Below are positions 44,225-53,963 of a stretch of 64,000 nucleotides of DNA, one piece after another. The notes beneath the pieces were generated by a model, which was not told the origin of the DNA, did not search any database, and saw only the letters and a list, made by a program, of their open reading frames with translations. Numbering within the stretch: the stretch's first letter is position 1; each line of letters opens with the position of its first letter. The position numbers were made by a program, and so were the translations under genes. This DNA comes from Frondihabitans sp. PhB188 (GTDB lineage: Bacteria; Actinomycetota; Actinomycetes; Actinomycetales; Microbacteriaceae), in NCBI RefSeq assembly GCF_003752365.1, contig NZ_RJUO01000001.1, forward strand, positions 806,001 to 870,000. The letters run 5' to 3'.

Positions 44225-47200
44225 GTCTGGGCTTCGGCCTCGGCGCCGCGCTCATGAGGATTGACCACGCGCTGGCCGATCACCGCCGAGACGCCGTCCT
44301 GGCGCATCGAGACGCCGTAGAGGGCGTCGGCAATCTCCATCGTGCGCTTCTGGTGCGTGATCACGATGAGCTGCGACGATTCGCGCAGGTCGCGGAAGAT
44401 GGTGAGCAGACGGCCGAGGTTGGCGTCGTCGAGCGCCGCCTCGACCTCGTCCATGATGTAGAACGGCGACGGGCGCGCCTTGAAGATGGCGATGAGCAGC
44501 GCGACCGCGGCAAGCGACCGCTCGCCGCCCGAGAGCAGCGAGAGCCGCTCGATCTTCTTGCCGGCGGGCTTGACCGTGACCTCGATGCCGGTCTCGAGGA
44601 GGTTCTCGGGGTCGGTGAGGTGGATCGAGCCGCTGCCGCCCGGGAAGAGGATCGGGAACACCCGGTTGAACGCCTCGCGCGTGTCGTCGAAGGCGCTGCC
44701 GAAGATCACCTGCATCTTCTCGTCGATCTCGTCGATGATCGTCAGGAGGTCCTTCCTGGTCGAGGTGAGGTCGGTGAGCTGATCCGTCAGAAACTTGTGG
44801 CGCTGCTCGAGAGCGGCGAACTCCTCGAGCGCCAAGGGGTTGACGCGTCCGAGCTGAGCCAGGGTCCGCTCGGCCGCCGCCAGGCGCTTCTTCTGCTCGT
44901 CGCGGACGTACGCGACCGGCTCGTCGCCCTCGGCAGTGCCCGGCACCGGCACCTCGGGGCCATACTCGTCGATCAGGACCGACTCCACGAGGCCGAGCTC
45001 GGAGCCGGCGCGCTCGAGCAGGCTCGACAGGTGCAGCTTCTTCTCGTAGATCTCCATCTCGAGCCCGTGCACGCTCTCGGTGACAGTGTGGAGGCGGTCA
45101 CGGAGGGCGCGCTCGTCGCGGCGCAGGGCCGCGAGCTCGTCGTTCTGCCCCGACCGCTCGGCCTCGCGCAGCGCCAGCACCCGACGAGCCTCGGCGACGG
45201 AGCGGTCGACGGCGTCGAGCACGGCGGGCAGCGCGTCGAGCACGGCCGTCGTCGCGGCCATCTGACGCTGGCGCACCACCGTCTGGCGGGCGTGCTCCTC
45301 GGCGGCGGCCCGCTGCTCTTCGAGCTGGCGCTGCAGCTCGTTCGCGCGTGACACCTCGGCACGGACACGCTCGCGGATGGTCTCGAGCTGGATCCGCTTC
45401 TCGATCTCGACGCCGCGCGCGTTCTCGACCTCGGCGAGGACCCCGTCGCGCGCCGAGACGTCGAGGATCGGGCGCGGCCTCGAGCCGTACTCCTCGAGCG
45501 CGCTCGTCGCCTGGGCCACGACGCGCTCGGCCTGGTGCACCGCCTCGGCCGACGTCGCAAGCGCCGCCGAGAGACGCTCGGCCTCGGCCTCGGCCGCCTC
45601 GAGTCGAGCGCGGAGACGCCCGGCGCGCTGGCCGTGGGCCGCGAGGCGGCTCTCGTGCTCGCGAGCGGCCGCCTGGATCTCCTTGGCGGCGGTCCGGGCC
45701 TCGGCGAGCTCGCGGCGGGCGTCGTCGAGCTGCGCGGCCGACTTCTCGATCGTCACGCTCACGCCGGTGAGCGCCTCGGCTGCGGCGTCGCGGTCGGCGA
45801 TGAGCTCCAGTCGCGAGCGTCCTCCTGCCGACCCGCCGCGGACCACGAAGTCGGTGAGCACCTCGCCGGCGCGGGTGATGACGGTCGACGGCGCGTCGCC
45901 GCCGAGTGCGAGCACGGCGGCCGCGACTGCGAGGTCGTCGGCGATCACCGTGGTCGCCAGGATCGCCGCGATACCGGCCGGACCGGCCACGACGGAGGTG
46001 GCGGCGACCGCGCCGGACGGCAGGTCGAGGTGGAGACCGTCGGTCTCGCGCGACGGCGTCGCGACGACGACCTCGACCCGGCCCAGCTCTTCGTCCGTGA
46101 CGTGGCGGACGGCCGCCACGGCGTCGTCGAGCGTCTCGGCCAGCACCGCGTCGGCGACCGACCCGAGGGCCGCGGCCACGGCGACCTCGAAGCCGGGCTC
46201 GACCTGCACGTGCTCGGCGACCAGACCGGTCACGCCGGGGCGGGCCGCCGCCACGAGAGCGCTGGACGCGTCGTTCTGATCGAGCGCCAGAGACAGGGCG
46301 CTGGTGCGGGCGGCGAGGGAGTCGCGCTCGCGCTCCGCGCCGTGGAGGACCTCGCGGAGCTCGTCGACCAGGGATTGCGCGGTGGACACCCGCTCGTCGG
46401 CTACGGCCTGGAGCGCGGCATGGTCGACGTCGTCGCCGCTGGCCTCGGGCGACTCCTTCTCGAGAGCGGCGAACTCGGCGCGGGAGGTCTCGCGGCGGGC
46501 CTCGGACGCCTCGAGCGCGTTCGTCTGGCGGAGCTGCTCGCCGCGCACGGCGGCCAGCTTCGAGCGCGCGACCTCGACGGCCGCACCGAGGCGAGAGACC
46601 TCGAGGTCGTGCTCGGACACCAGAGCGCTCTGGGCGGCGATCTCGTCGTCGAGCGAGTCGAGCGAGGCCCGCGTCGTCGCGACATCCGCCGCGGCCCTAG
46701 CCACGGCGAGCTCGGCCTCCGCGACACCCGCCTGCAGGTGCTCCGACTCATCGCGCGCGTCGGCGACCATGCCTGCGGACACCGTCGTGGCCACACCCGG
46801 AGAGTCGGCCTGCTGGGCGAGCATCGTCAGCTTCTGGTTGGCGAGGCTCGACAGGCTGCGGAGGCGCTCCTGCACCGACTCGAGGCCGAACGCCACCCGG
46901 CGGGCCTCGTCGACCGCGTCGCCCACCATCGCCTGCTCGAGGCGCTGCTCGCGGATCTTGTTCTGGTCGAGCTGCTCCTGCAGCACGATGCGCTCGCTCT
47001 TGCGCTCGTTCTCGCTCGCCGACTGCGTCGTCAGGACGGTGCGGAGGCCGACGACCTCGTCGGCCAGCAGACGGGCGCGGGCGTCGCGGACGATCGAGGC
47101 GATCCCCTGCGCCTCGCGGGCGATCTCGGCCTGGCGACCCAACGGCTTCAGCTGGCGCCGGATCTCGCCGGCGAGGTCGCTCAGACGCGTGAGGTTGGTC

Positions 47201-47754
47201 TGCATCGCCTCGAGCTTGCGGATCGTCTTCTCTTTGCGGCGACGGTGCTTCAGGATGCCGGCAGCCTCCTCGATGAAGCCGCGGCGCTCCTCGGGGGTGG
47301 CGCGCAGCACGGCGTCGAGCTGGCCCTGCCCGACGATGACGTGCATCTCGCGACCCAGGCCGGAGTCGCTCAGGAGTTCCTGCACATCGAGCAGTCGACA
47401 GTTGTCGCCGTTGATCGCGTACTCGCTGCCGCCGTTGCGGAAGAGCGTGCGGCTGATCGTCACCTCGGTGTAGTCGATGGGGAGCGCGCCGTCGCTGTTG
47501 TCGATGGTCAGGATCACCTGCGCGCGGCCCAACGGCCCGCGGGTGGAGGTGCCGGCGAAGATGACGTCCTCCATCTTGCCGCCGCGGAGGGTCTTGACGC
47601 CCTGCTCCCCCATCACCCAGGCGAGCGCATCGACGACGTTGCTCTTGCCCGAGCCGTTCGGCCCCACGACGCAGGTGACCCCGGGCTCGAACGCGAAGGT
47701 GGTCGGCTGGGCGAACGACTTGAAGCCCTTGAGGGTGAGGCTCTTGAGGTACAC
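44218..47754 (-). CDS. smc: Chromosome segregation protein SMC
   Basis: 1178 aa, full length. N-terminal head with FKSFAQPTTFAFEPG and Walker A GPNGSGKSNVVDAL; first coiled-coil arm (~165-490); hinge (~500-640, around GVTGLVAEHVQVEPGFEVAVAAALG); second arm; C-terminal head with the signature LSGGERSLAAVALLIAI and Walker B FYIMDEVEAALDDAN. It condenses and separates chromosomes with ScpA/ScpB. Placed after mutM and rnc, as in most actinobacteria, though ftsY is here separated from smc by the terC/phosphatase/PrsW group. Confidence 0.97.
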   Translation of the reverse strand: MYLKSLTLKGFKSFAQPTTFAFEPGVTCVVGPNGSGKSNVVDALAWVMGEQGVKTLRGGKMEDVIFAGTSTRGPLGRAQVILTIDNSDGALPIDYTEVTISRTLFRNGGSEYAINGDNCRLLDVQELLSDSGLGREMHVIVGQGQLDAVLRATPEERRGFIEEAAGILKHRRRKEKTIRKLEAMQTNLTRLSDLAGEIRRQLKPLGRQAEIAREAQGIASIVRDARARLLADEVVGLRTVLTTQSASENERKSERIVLQEQLDQNKIREQRLEQAMVGDAVDEARRVAFGLESVQERLRSLSSLANQKLTMLAQQADSPGVATTVSAGMVADARDESEHLQAGVAEAELAVARAAADVATTRASLDSLDDEIAAQSALVSEHDLEVSRLGAAVEVARSKLAAVRGEQLRQTNALEASEARRETSRAEFAALEKESPEASGDDVDHAALQAVADERVSTAQSLVDELREVLHGAERERDSLAARTSALSLALDQNDASSALVAAARPGVTGLVAEHVQVEPGFEVAVAAALGSVADAVLAETLDDAVAAVRHVTDEELGRVEVVVATPSRETDGLHLDLPSGAVAATSVVAGPAGIAAILATTVIADDLAVAAAVLALGGDAPSTVITRAGEVLTDFVVRGGSAGGRSRLELIADRDAAAEALTGVSVTIEKSAAQLDDARRELAEARTAAKEIQAAAREHESRLAAHGQRAGRLRARLEAAEAEAERLSAALATSAEAVHQAERVVAQATSALEEYGSRPRPILDVSARDGVLAEVENARGVEIEKRIQLETIRERVRAEVSRANELQRQLEEQRAAAEEHARQTVVRQRQMAATTAVLDALPAVLDAVDRSVAEARRVLALREAERSGQNDELAALRRDERALRDRLHTVTESVHGLEMEIYEKKLHLSSLLERAGSELGLVESVLIDEYGPEVPVPGTAEGDEPVAYVRDEQKKRLAAAERTLAQLGRVNPLALEEFAALEQRHKFLTDQLTDLTSTRKDLLTIIDEIDEKMQVIFGSAFDDTREAFNRVFPILFPGGSGSIHLTDPENLLETGIEVTVKPAGKKIERLSLLSGGERSLAAVALLIAIFKARPSPFYIMDEVEAALDDANLGRLLTIFRDLRESSQLIVITHQKRTMEIADALYGVSMRQDGVSAVIGQRVVNPHERGAEAEAQTA

Positions 47755-47844
47755 CGGGGCTCCCCTCTGGTCGGCGCCCGCGCGGCCCTGCGCCGTGCGA
47801 TCCCCCTAGGGTAGCGGCGTGGCGCGGTTCGTCCTGCTTGCTGA

Positions 47845-47861
47845 CCCGCCGCGGCGGCGGG
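47845..47861 (-). terminator. Small GC hairpin after mutM
   Basis: CCCGCCG (47845-47851) and CGGCGGG (47855-47861) form a 7-bp stem with a CGG loop about 40 bases beyond the mutM stop. The same stem occurs at the end of cdsA (11898-11914). Confidence 0.35.
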
Positions 47862-47902
47862 AACCTGCAGCTCCGGCGGGGATTCTCTACCGCCGCCGCG
47901 GG

Positions 47903-48862
47903 CTAGTACCGCCGGCGCTGACAGCGCGGGCAGAAGTGGCTGCCGCGGTTCATGAAGGAGACGCGCCGGATGGGGGTGCCGCAGCGGGGGCACGGCTTGC
48001 CCTGCTGCCCGTAGGCGTTGAGGCTGTGCGAGAAGTAGCCCGACTGCCCGTTGACGTTGACGTACTGGGCGTCGAAGCTCGTGCCTCCCTCGGCGAGGGC
48101 CTTGAACAGCACGTCGCGGATCTCGACGAGCAGCAGCTTCGCCTTGCCGCGCGACAGCGACGACGCCGGCTGATCGAAGTGGAGCTTGGCGGCCCACAGC
48201 GACTCGTCGGCATAGATGTTGCCGATGCCGGAGACCAGGGTCTGGTCGAGCAGGGCGCGCTTGATCCCCGAGGCGCGGGCGGCGAGCCGCGTGAAGAAGA
48301 GGCCCTCGTCGAACGCCGGGTCGAGGGGGTCGCGGGCGATGTGGGCCACCTGGCGCGGGATGACGGAGAGCCAGGGCGGATCCTGCGCCGGTGACTCCGA
48401 GGCGGAGGCCCCCAGCAGGGACGCCCCCGCGAACCCGGAAGCCCGCCCGTCGGCGGTCGGGACGAGCTCGTCGAGCGCCATGGAGCCGAAGATCCTCTGG
48501 TCGACGAACGCCAGGCGCTGCGGCCCGAGCGAGGGGTGGTCGAGATCGAGGCGGATCCGCAGCAGACGGTCGTCGGGCGCGTCGCGGTCGCGGAGCAGGA
48601 CCTGCCCGCTCATTCCGAGGTGGGCGACGAGCGCATGGCTGTCGTCGCCCGTGGCCGACTCGAACGGGAGCCACAGGAACTTGCCGCGCCGCACCGCACC
48701 CCGCAGCTCGGCCCCCTCGAGCCGTGCGACGAAGTCGTCGGCGGGGCCCTCGTGGCGGCGCAGGCTGCGCGGCTCGAGCACCTCGACGCGCTCGACGACC
48801 GCACCCGCGACGGCGGGCTGGAGGCCGGCACGGACGACCTCGACCTCGGGGAGCTCGGGCAC
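47903..48862 (-). CDS. mutM: Formamidopyrimidine-DNA glycosylase
   Basis: 319 aa from GTG 48862, so that after Met removal the N-terminal Pro-Glu (PELPEVEVVRAGL) is the catalytic pair. Also seen: KALLDQTLVSGIGNIYADE-type helix-two-turn-helix (RALLDQTLVSGIGNIYADE) and the C-terminal zinc finger CPRCG...CPRCQ. It removes oxidised guanine from DNA. An Ala/Ser-rich loop (~130-165) is longer than usual. Lies 5 bases after the rnc stop. Confidence 0.96.
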   Translation of the reverse strand: MPELPEVEVVRAGLQPAVAGAVVERVEVLEPRSLRRHEGPADDFVARLEGAELRGAVRRGKFLWLPFESATGDDSHALVAHLGMSGQVLLRDRDAPDDRLLRIRLDLDHPSLGPQRLAFVDQRIFGSMALDELVPTADGRASGFAGASLLGASASESPAQDPPWLSVIPRQVAHIARDPLDPAFDEGLFFTRLAARASGIKRALLDQTLVSGIGNIYADESLWAAKLHFDQPASSLSRGKAKLLLVEIRDVLFKALAEGGTSFDAQYVNVNGQSGYFSHSLNAYGQQGKPCPRCGTPIRRVSFMNRGSHFCPRCQRRRY

Positions 48863-48867
48863 GCGGG

Positions 48868-49593
48868 TCAGATCTGGTCGGGCGCGACCGGCGGGACGCT
48901 GAGCTGAGTCCACGCCTCGAGAGCCGCTGCCATCTCGGCCATCTTCTTGCTGCTCCCGGTACCGGCGGCGATCTCGTCTTTGCCGAGGCGCACGATCGCG
49001 TGGAACCGCTTGTCGTGGTCGGGACCGGAGTCGGTGATGAGGTAGTTGGGCATGCCGCGACCCTGGGCGGAGGCGAGCTCCTGCAGGCTCGTCTTCGGGT
49101 CCATCGCGGCGCCGAAGCGGTCGGGGTCGGCCAGCAGCGGGGCGATGAGGCGCATCACGAGGCCGGTCGCGGCGGCGGCCCCGGCGTCGAGGTAGGTGGC
49201 GCCGATGATGGCCTCGACGGTGTCGGCGAGGATCGAGTGCTTCTCGCGCCCGCCGGTCATCTCTTCGCCGCGGCCGAGCAGGAGGTACCGGCCGAGGCCG
49301 ATGTGCGCAGCCACCTCGGCCAGCGCCACCGTCGAGACCAGGCTCGCGCGGCGCTTAGCGAGGTCGCCCTCGTCGAGGTGGGGGTTCTCGCGGAACAGCA
49401 TCACCGTGACGGCCTGCCCGAGGATCGAGTCGCCGAGGAACTCGAGGCGCTCGTTGTTGCCGATCCCGCCGTGTTCGTACGCGTACGAGCGGTGGGTCAG
49501 CGCGAGCTCGAGCAGCTCGGGGGTGACGGCGACGTCGAGGAAGTTAACCAGATCAGCCCGATCAGGCACTGGTGCGTGATCGGGCTGACTCAT
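48868..49593 (-). CDS. rnc: Ribonuclease III
   Basis: 241 aa from ATG 49593. Cuts double-stranded RNA, including rRNA precursors. RNase III signature NNERLEFLGDSILG, second acid motif in ILADTVEAIIGATYLD, and a C-terminal dsRNA-binding domain (DPKTSLQELASAQG ... KKMAEMAAALEAW). Follows rpmF by 40 bases in the yceD-rpmF-rnc-mutM-smc unit. Confidence 0.97.
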   Translation of the reverse strand: MSQPDHAPVPDRADLVNFLDVAVTPELLELALTHRSYAYEHGGIGNNERLEFLGDSILGQAVTVMLFRENPHLDEGDLAKRRASLVSTVALAEVAAHIGLGRYLLLGRGEEMTGGREKHSILADTVEAIIGATYLDAGAAAATGLVMRLIAPLLADPDRFGAAMDPKTSLQELASAQGRGMPNYLITDSGPDHDKRFHAIVRLGKDEIAAGTGSSKKMAEMAAALEAWTQLSVPPVAPDQI

Positions 49594-49633
49594 GGAAGCC
49601 AAGCTTAGTCGACTCGAATTGTCTGAGAAGAAC

Positions 49634-49837
49634 TCAGATGTCGGCGACCTTGCGGCCCTTGTACTCCATGTACAGGGCGGTGCCGGCGGAGTCTTCGACA
49701 ACCTTCGCGCGGTGCGGGAGGCTGTAGACGGTCTTGCCGCCTTCGATGGTCTTCACGAGAGTGGCGGGCGTGGCCTTCCACTGCGAACGGCGGGCGTGCG
49801 TGTTGGCGCGCGACTGCTTCCTCTTGGGAACTGCCAT
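49634..49837 (-). CDS. rpmF: 50S ribosomal protein L32
   Basis: 67 aa, beginning [20 protein letters not shown], diagnostic for L32. It lacks the zinc-binding CxxC pairs, so this is the C-minus type, which does not need zinc. The 65 bases before it hold the end of yceD's transcript. Its stop overlaps a small stem (49622-49627 with 49633-49638). Confidence 0.96.
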   Translation of the reverse strand: MAVPKRKQSRANTHARRSQWKATPATLVKTIEGGKTVYSLPHRAKVVEDSAGTALYMEYKGRKVADI

Positions 49838-49902
49838 GACTGTCTCTTCTCTGTGTTGGTCGGATGTGGTTCGCCGTGGCACAGGATTGTGCCGGGCGCA
49901 CG

Positions 49903-50442
49903 CTATTCGGTGGGCTTGGAGTCCGCGTCAGCGACGAGCTGATTGAGAGCTGACCACCGGGGGTCGAGCACTTCGCGGGGCTGGTAGTCGACCAGGTCTT
50001 CTACCCGCTCGCCCGTTTCGGGGTCGAGACCTGGGCAATCAGGCCGGCAAACCGGTTGGAAGGGCAGTGACAGGACCACTGCGTCTCTGACGACTGGTTC
50101 AAGATCCACGTGATCGTCTTGAACCCGATAGTCAAAGGCTTCGTCGTCAGAATACGCGAAAAGCTCGGCGAAATCGACCTCGACACTCTCGGTGATCGGT
50201 TTCAGGCACCGGCTGCACTCGCCGTCAGCGTCTCCGGACACGTGGCCGGTGACCAGGATGCCGTCGTGCAGGCTCTCGAGACGGAGGCCCAGATCGATCG
50301 TCGCCCCTTCGGCGACGGCGATGACGCCCTCGCCGAGCTTGGAGGGCACGGTCACCTCGACATCGGCCTCGCGCATGGAGCCGGGGCTGCGCATGAGGTC
50401 GTAGACGGTGACGTCGTACGGGGAGGAAGTGGAATGAGGCAC
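49903..50442 (-). CDS. YceD/DUF177 family protein
   Basis: 179 aa. Recognised by the Cys pattern [10 protein letters not shown] and [13 protein letters not shown], the acidic [12 protein letters not shown] stretch, and its place directly before rpmF. YceD helps 23S rRNA maturation in plants and bacteria; the cysteines may bind zinc. ATG 50442 is 11 bases after the transglutaminase-like gene, so a longer operon from coaD is possible. Confidence 0.92.
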   Translation of the reverse strand: MPHSTSSPYDVTVYDLMRSPGSMREADVEVTVPSKLGEGVIAVAEGATIDLGLRLESLHDGILVTGHVSGDADGECSRCLKPITESVEVDFAELFAYSDDEAFDYRVQDDHVDLEPVVRDAVVLSLPFQPVCRPDCPGLDPETGERVEDLVDYQPREVLDPRWSALNQLVADADSKPTE

Positions 50443-50453
50443 GAAGATCGAGT

Positions 50454-52700
50454 CTACGCTCCCTGCGCCGCCCTCGGGCGAGCCTCGACGAAGAGACTGA
50501 TGGGAACCACCGTGGCGCGCACCCGGGCGAGCGGCGCGCTGGTGCGGTGCAGGCCCCGGATGGCCTCGCGGGCGGCGTCCTGCGCCTCAGTTCCGGCGCG
50601 CTGATCGGCGAAGCCGAACCGCTCCTCCTCGACGGCGCGCCGCACCGCGTCGACCGCCGCCAGCGCGAGGTCGTCAGGCGCGACGGCCTTCGCGAGGGTG
50701 GCAGAGGTCTGCTGCGGGGTCGCCGCCGGATCGACGGGCAGCCCGAGGTCGCGAGCCGTGTCGACGATCTCGCGCCAGGCGGCGAGGGCGGAGTCGGGTG
50801 GTCTCTGAGTGAGGCGGCGGCGTCGGCGTGACGTCCGCAGCCACCACGGCAGCATCCCGAGCAGGATCACGATGGCGATGGCTCCGACGGTCAGCGGCAC
50901 TCCCCCGACGGTCGTGCCGCTGCCGGCCGACTGCGCGTCGGCAGAGCTCGTCGAGGTCGCCGTGGCGGCGTTGCTCGCGGCCGTGCTGGTCGGCGTGGCC
51001 TCGGCCGAGGCGGTGTCGCTGGGCTCGGTCGTCGCCGATGCGGACGCCGACGGGCTCGTGTCGGTGCCCGTCTGCGTCAGGTAGCTGGCGGTCGTGCCCT
51101 GGCCGACCGTCGGCTCGAAGGGGATCCAGCCGAGGCCTTGGAAGTACAGCTCGGGCCAGGTGTGCAGATCGTTGCTCGTGACGGTCCAGTCGTCGCTGCC
51201 GCCGACCTGCGTGCCGGGCAGGAAGCCGACCGCGATGCGCGACGGGATGCCGAGGGTGCGCGCCATGACGGCCATCGCCGAGGCGAAGTGCACGCAGTAG
51301 CCGCTCTTGCGCTGCAGGAACGTCTCGACCATGTCGAGGCCCGACCCGTCGTAGCCCTCGCGCACCGGCGTGTCTTCGGAGTACGTGAAGTCGCCGTTGC
51401 GGAAGTAGTCCTGCAGGGCGACGGCGGCATCGAACTTGTTCGCCGCGCCCGAGGTCTCGCGCTTCGCCAGGCGGGTGATGGACGCAGGAACTCCGTCGAC
51501 GTCGAGGTACTTCGACATGTCGGCGGACTGCTCGCCGAGCGCGTCGATGATCTGCTGCGTCGTCGGGTCGACCGGCTTGGACGTCACCGAGTAGTCGAGG
51601 CCCTGGGAGCCCTGCGTCGCGCTGCGGATGGTGACGCCCGACTCGTTCACGTACTTCCAGGCGTCGCCGATCCCGCTGATCTTGGTGGCCGGTACGGGGA
51701 TCGGCAGATACGGGCTGCGGAGCAGAGTGACCGAGACGTCGGTGTCGACGGTGTCTTTCGTCGTGCCCGCCGAGACGCCGGAGGGAGCCGGGAGCTTGTC
51801 GACGCTGTCGGCGGAGTCGAGCGTCACAGCCGAGGGACTCCAGCGGGTGCCCGAGAAGTCCACGAGGTCGACGAGCTTGAGGTACTGCCCGGTCGAGGCC
51901 GACGTGCTGTAGGTGAGGACGGTGACCGGGTCGCCGCGCCGGAGGTCTTTGCCGAGGTTGATGACCGGGTTGACACCCGTCGAGATGCCTGTCCCGGTGC
52001 CGATGCCGGTCAGCGGCGACGCCAGCGACGCCGGGAGGAGAGCGGTGATGATGCCCGCGACCACGATGCCTGCGAGACCGGTGACGAAGCTGGCCTTCGA
52101 CGGCCTCCGGCCGGTCGAGATCAGCAGGATCGCGATGTAGCCGAGGACGGTCGCGACGACCCACACCCACGCCGGGTCGATGTTCGGGATCAGCGCCGGG
52201 ACGAGGATGACGACGGCGAACACGACGCCGGTCAGCCCCGGGATGCGGCTCACCCGCGCGAGCACGTCGAGCAGCACGGACGCCGCGGCGACCGACACCA
52301 CGATCACGGCGAGCAGAGCGTCGCCGACGACCACGGGCGCCTGGTCGCTGACGATGGCGTCCTCCGCCTGCTGAACGAGCAGCCGGATGCGGTCCACGGT
52401 GTCGCTGGTCGGGATGATGCCGGCGATCGCCGTGCCGCCCTGGACGATCACCGTCGACGCGACGAGCCCCACGACCAGGCCGGCCAGCGAGGCGACCGCC
52501 GACGGCCAGTGGGCCGCGCGGGCGGCAGCCGACGCGGCGAAGACGAGGCCCGACACCACTGCCGGGACGAACCACCAGGAGGAGCCCTGGAAGAGCGGGT
52601 GCAGGCTCGCCAGCGACGTGAGAAGGGTCAGCCAGAGCACGAGGGTCAGCCCCCAGCGCGCATTCCCGGGCGCGAACCGGTCGGGCACGCGCTCAGCCAC
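50454..52700 (-). CDS. Membrane transglutaminase-like protein
   Basis: 748 aa from GTG 52700, which overlaps the DUF58 stop by 8 bases. Six helices at the N-terminus (~15-260), then a large outside part with the transglutaminase core: GYCVHFASAMAVMARTLGIP (Cys), DLHTWPELYF (His) and WIPFEPT (Asp side). A Ser/Thr/Ala-rich linker and one more helix (~615-635) end in a cytoplasmic tail. Together with MoxR and DUF58 it makes the common three-gene cluster. The role is not firmly known; probably cell-surface maturation. Confidence 0.92.
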   Translation of the reverse strand: MAERVPDRFAPGNARWGLTLVLWLTLLTSLASLHPLFQGSSWWFVPAVVSGLVFAASAAARAAHWPSAVASLAGLVVGLVASTVIVQGGTAIAGIIPTSDTVDRIRLLVQQAEDAIVSDQAPVVVGDALLAVIVVSVAAASVLLDVLARVSRIPGLTGVVFAVVILVPALIPNIDPAWVWVVATVLGYIAILLISTGRRPSKASFVTGLAGIVVAGIITALLPASLASPLTGIGTGTGISTGVNPVINLGKDLRRGDPVTVLTYSTSASTGQYLKLVDLVDFSGTRWSPSAVTLDSADSVDKLPAPSGVSAGTTKDTVDTDVSVTLLRSPYLPIPVPATKISGIGDAWKYVNESGVTIRSATQGSQGLDYSVTSKPVDPTTQQIIDALGEQSADMSKYLDVDGVPASITRLAKRETSGAANKFDAAVALQDYFRNGDFTYSEDTPVREGYDGSGLDMVETFLQRKSGYCVHFASAMAVMARTLGIPSRIAVGFLPGTQVGGSDDWTVTSNDLHTWPELYFQGLGWIPFEPTVGQGTTASYLTQTGTDTSPSASASATTEPSDTASAEATPTSTAASNAATATSTSSADAQSAGSGTTVGGVPLTVGAIAIVILLGMLPWWLRTSRRRRRLTQRPPDSALAAWREIVDTARDLGLPVDPAATPQQTSATLAKAVAPDDLALAAVDAVRRAVEEERFGFADQRAGTEAQDAAREAIRGLHRTSAPLARVRATVVPISLFVEARPRAAQGA

Positions 52701-53961
52701 CGAGCACCCCCGGTGCGTGCAGGACGGCCTCGCGGTCGCCCGCCGAGTCGGTCTCGACGACCCGCCAGCCGGTCTGGCGGAGGGTCGCGGCCACGTGGCG
52801 CGGCGCATCGCGGTCGGTGTCGTCGGGCGTCAGCGGGTCGCCGTCGAGATGAACGACGATCGCCACTCCCCCGACGCCGGGGCCGCGCGCGTGGCCGAGG
52901 CGCACCAGGTCGCCGGGCGTGAGGCTCGAGACGATGGCGATGACGGGCTCGCGCGGTGCGGCGTCCGGGCTGCGGTCGTCGACCGGGTCGTCGAGGGCGA
53001 TGTCGGCGAGGCGCTCCAAGAAGAGCGGCGTCGTCGAGGGGTCGTGGACACCCACCGAGCTGCCCTCTAGCGTCACTACGCGGGTCTGCGAGCCGGCCAT
53101 GCCGTACTCGAGCGCGAGCGATGCCGTCAGAGACACCGCCCACTCGAAGCCGTCGCTGACCGGATCGCCCGAGCCGAGGGCCGGATGCCAGTCGCGCCAG
53201 TTCTCCTTGGCGACGGGCAGGACGACGCGGACGCTGGGAAGCGCGTGCTGCTCCTCCTGCCGCACCATGAGCTCGCCCTGCCGGGCGGTCGCGCGCCAGT
53301 GCACGCGGCGCATGGGGTCGCCGCGACGGTACTCGCGTGTGATGGGATCGTCCTGCCCGCCGGCGAGGCTGTGGTCGCGGCGCTGGCGCGCCCCCTCGCC
53401 GAGGGCACCCGACTCGCGGCCGCCACCGGTGCCGACGATCTCGGGGAACACGACCAGCTCGCCGCGGCCGACGATCTCGACGTGGCGCCGAGCAAGGCCG
53501 AACGACTCGATGACGTCGATGCGGGCAGGACCGACGCGGTGCCGGCCTCGGGGCAGGTCGTCGTGCTCGAACGTCAGGCGGACCACCCGGCCGGGCTCGA
53601 TCTCGGCCACCATCGCCTCGTCGGCGTGCATGCTGCGCCACGGAACGCTCTCGCGCACCCGCAGCGCCACGTGCCCGGTCGACGACGGCGACGACACGCT
53701 CAGCGTCTCGACGACCGACCAGCCGGCGACGGCCCGGTCGGGCGAGAAGCGGCGAGCGATGACGAGCTCGGGCATCGTTATCCCGACGGAGACCAGAGCG
53801 GCGACGACCACGGCGATGAGGGCGACGCCCGCGAAGACGAGCGGCATGGAGCTCAGCAGATAGCCGACGACGGCTGCTGCCAGGCCCGCGACGGCCGCGC
53901 CGAGGCCGCGCGGGGTCGGCCTCGGCCAGCCCCTCGCTCGCTCGGCGAGTGCGCGCCGCAC
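52693..53961 (-). CDS. DUF58 domain-containing protein
   Basis: 422 aa from GTG 53961, two bases after the moxR stop. Two membrane helices (~20-60), a beta-rich part, then the DUF58/VWA-like core with ITREYRRGDPMRRVHWRATA, the family hallmark. Proteins of this type are partners of MoxR ATPases. The C-terminal ~120 residues look like a nucleotide-free Rossmann domain. Confidence 0.92.
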   Translation of the reverse strand: MRRALAERARGWPRPTPRGLGAAVAGLAAAVVGYLLSSMPLVFAGVALIAVVVAALVSVGITMPELVIARRFSPDRAVAGWSVVETLSVSSPSSTGHVALRVRESVPWRSMHADEAMVAEIEPGRVVRLTFEHDDLPRGRHRVGPARIDVIESFGLARRHVEIVGRGELVVFPEIVGTGGGRESGALGEGARQRRDHSLAGGQDDPITREYRRGDPMRRVHWRATARQGELMVRQEEQHALPSVRVVLPVAKENWRDWHPALGSGDPVSDGFEWAVSLTASLALEYGMAGSQTRVVTLEGSSVGVHDPSTTPLFLERLADIALDDPVDDRSPDAAPREPVIAIVSSLTPGDLVRLGHARGPGVGGVAIVVHLDGDPLTPDDTDRDAPRHVAATLRQTGWRVVETDSAGDREAVLHAPGVLGG

Positions 53962-53963
53962 GC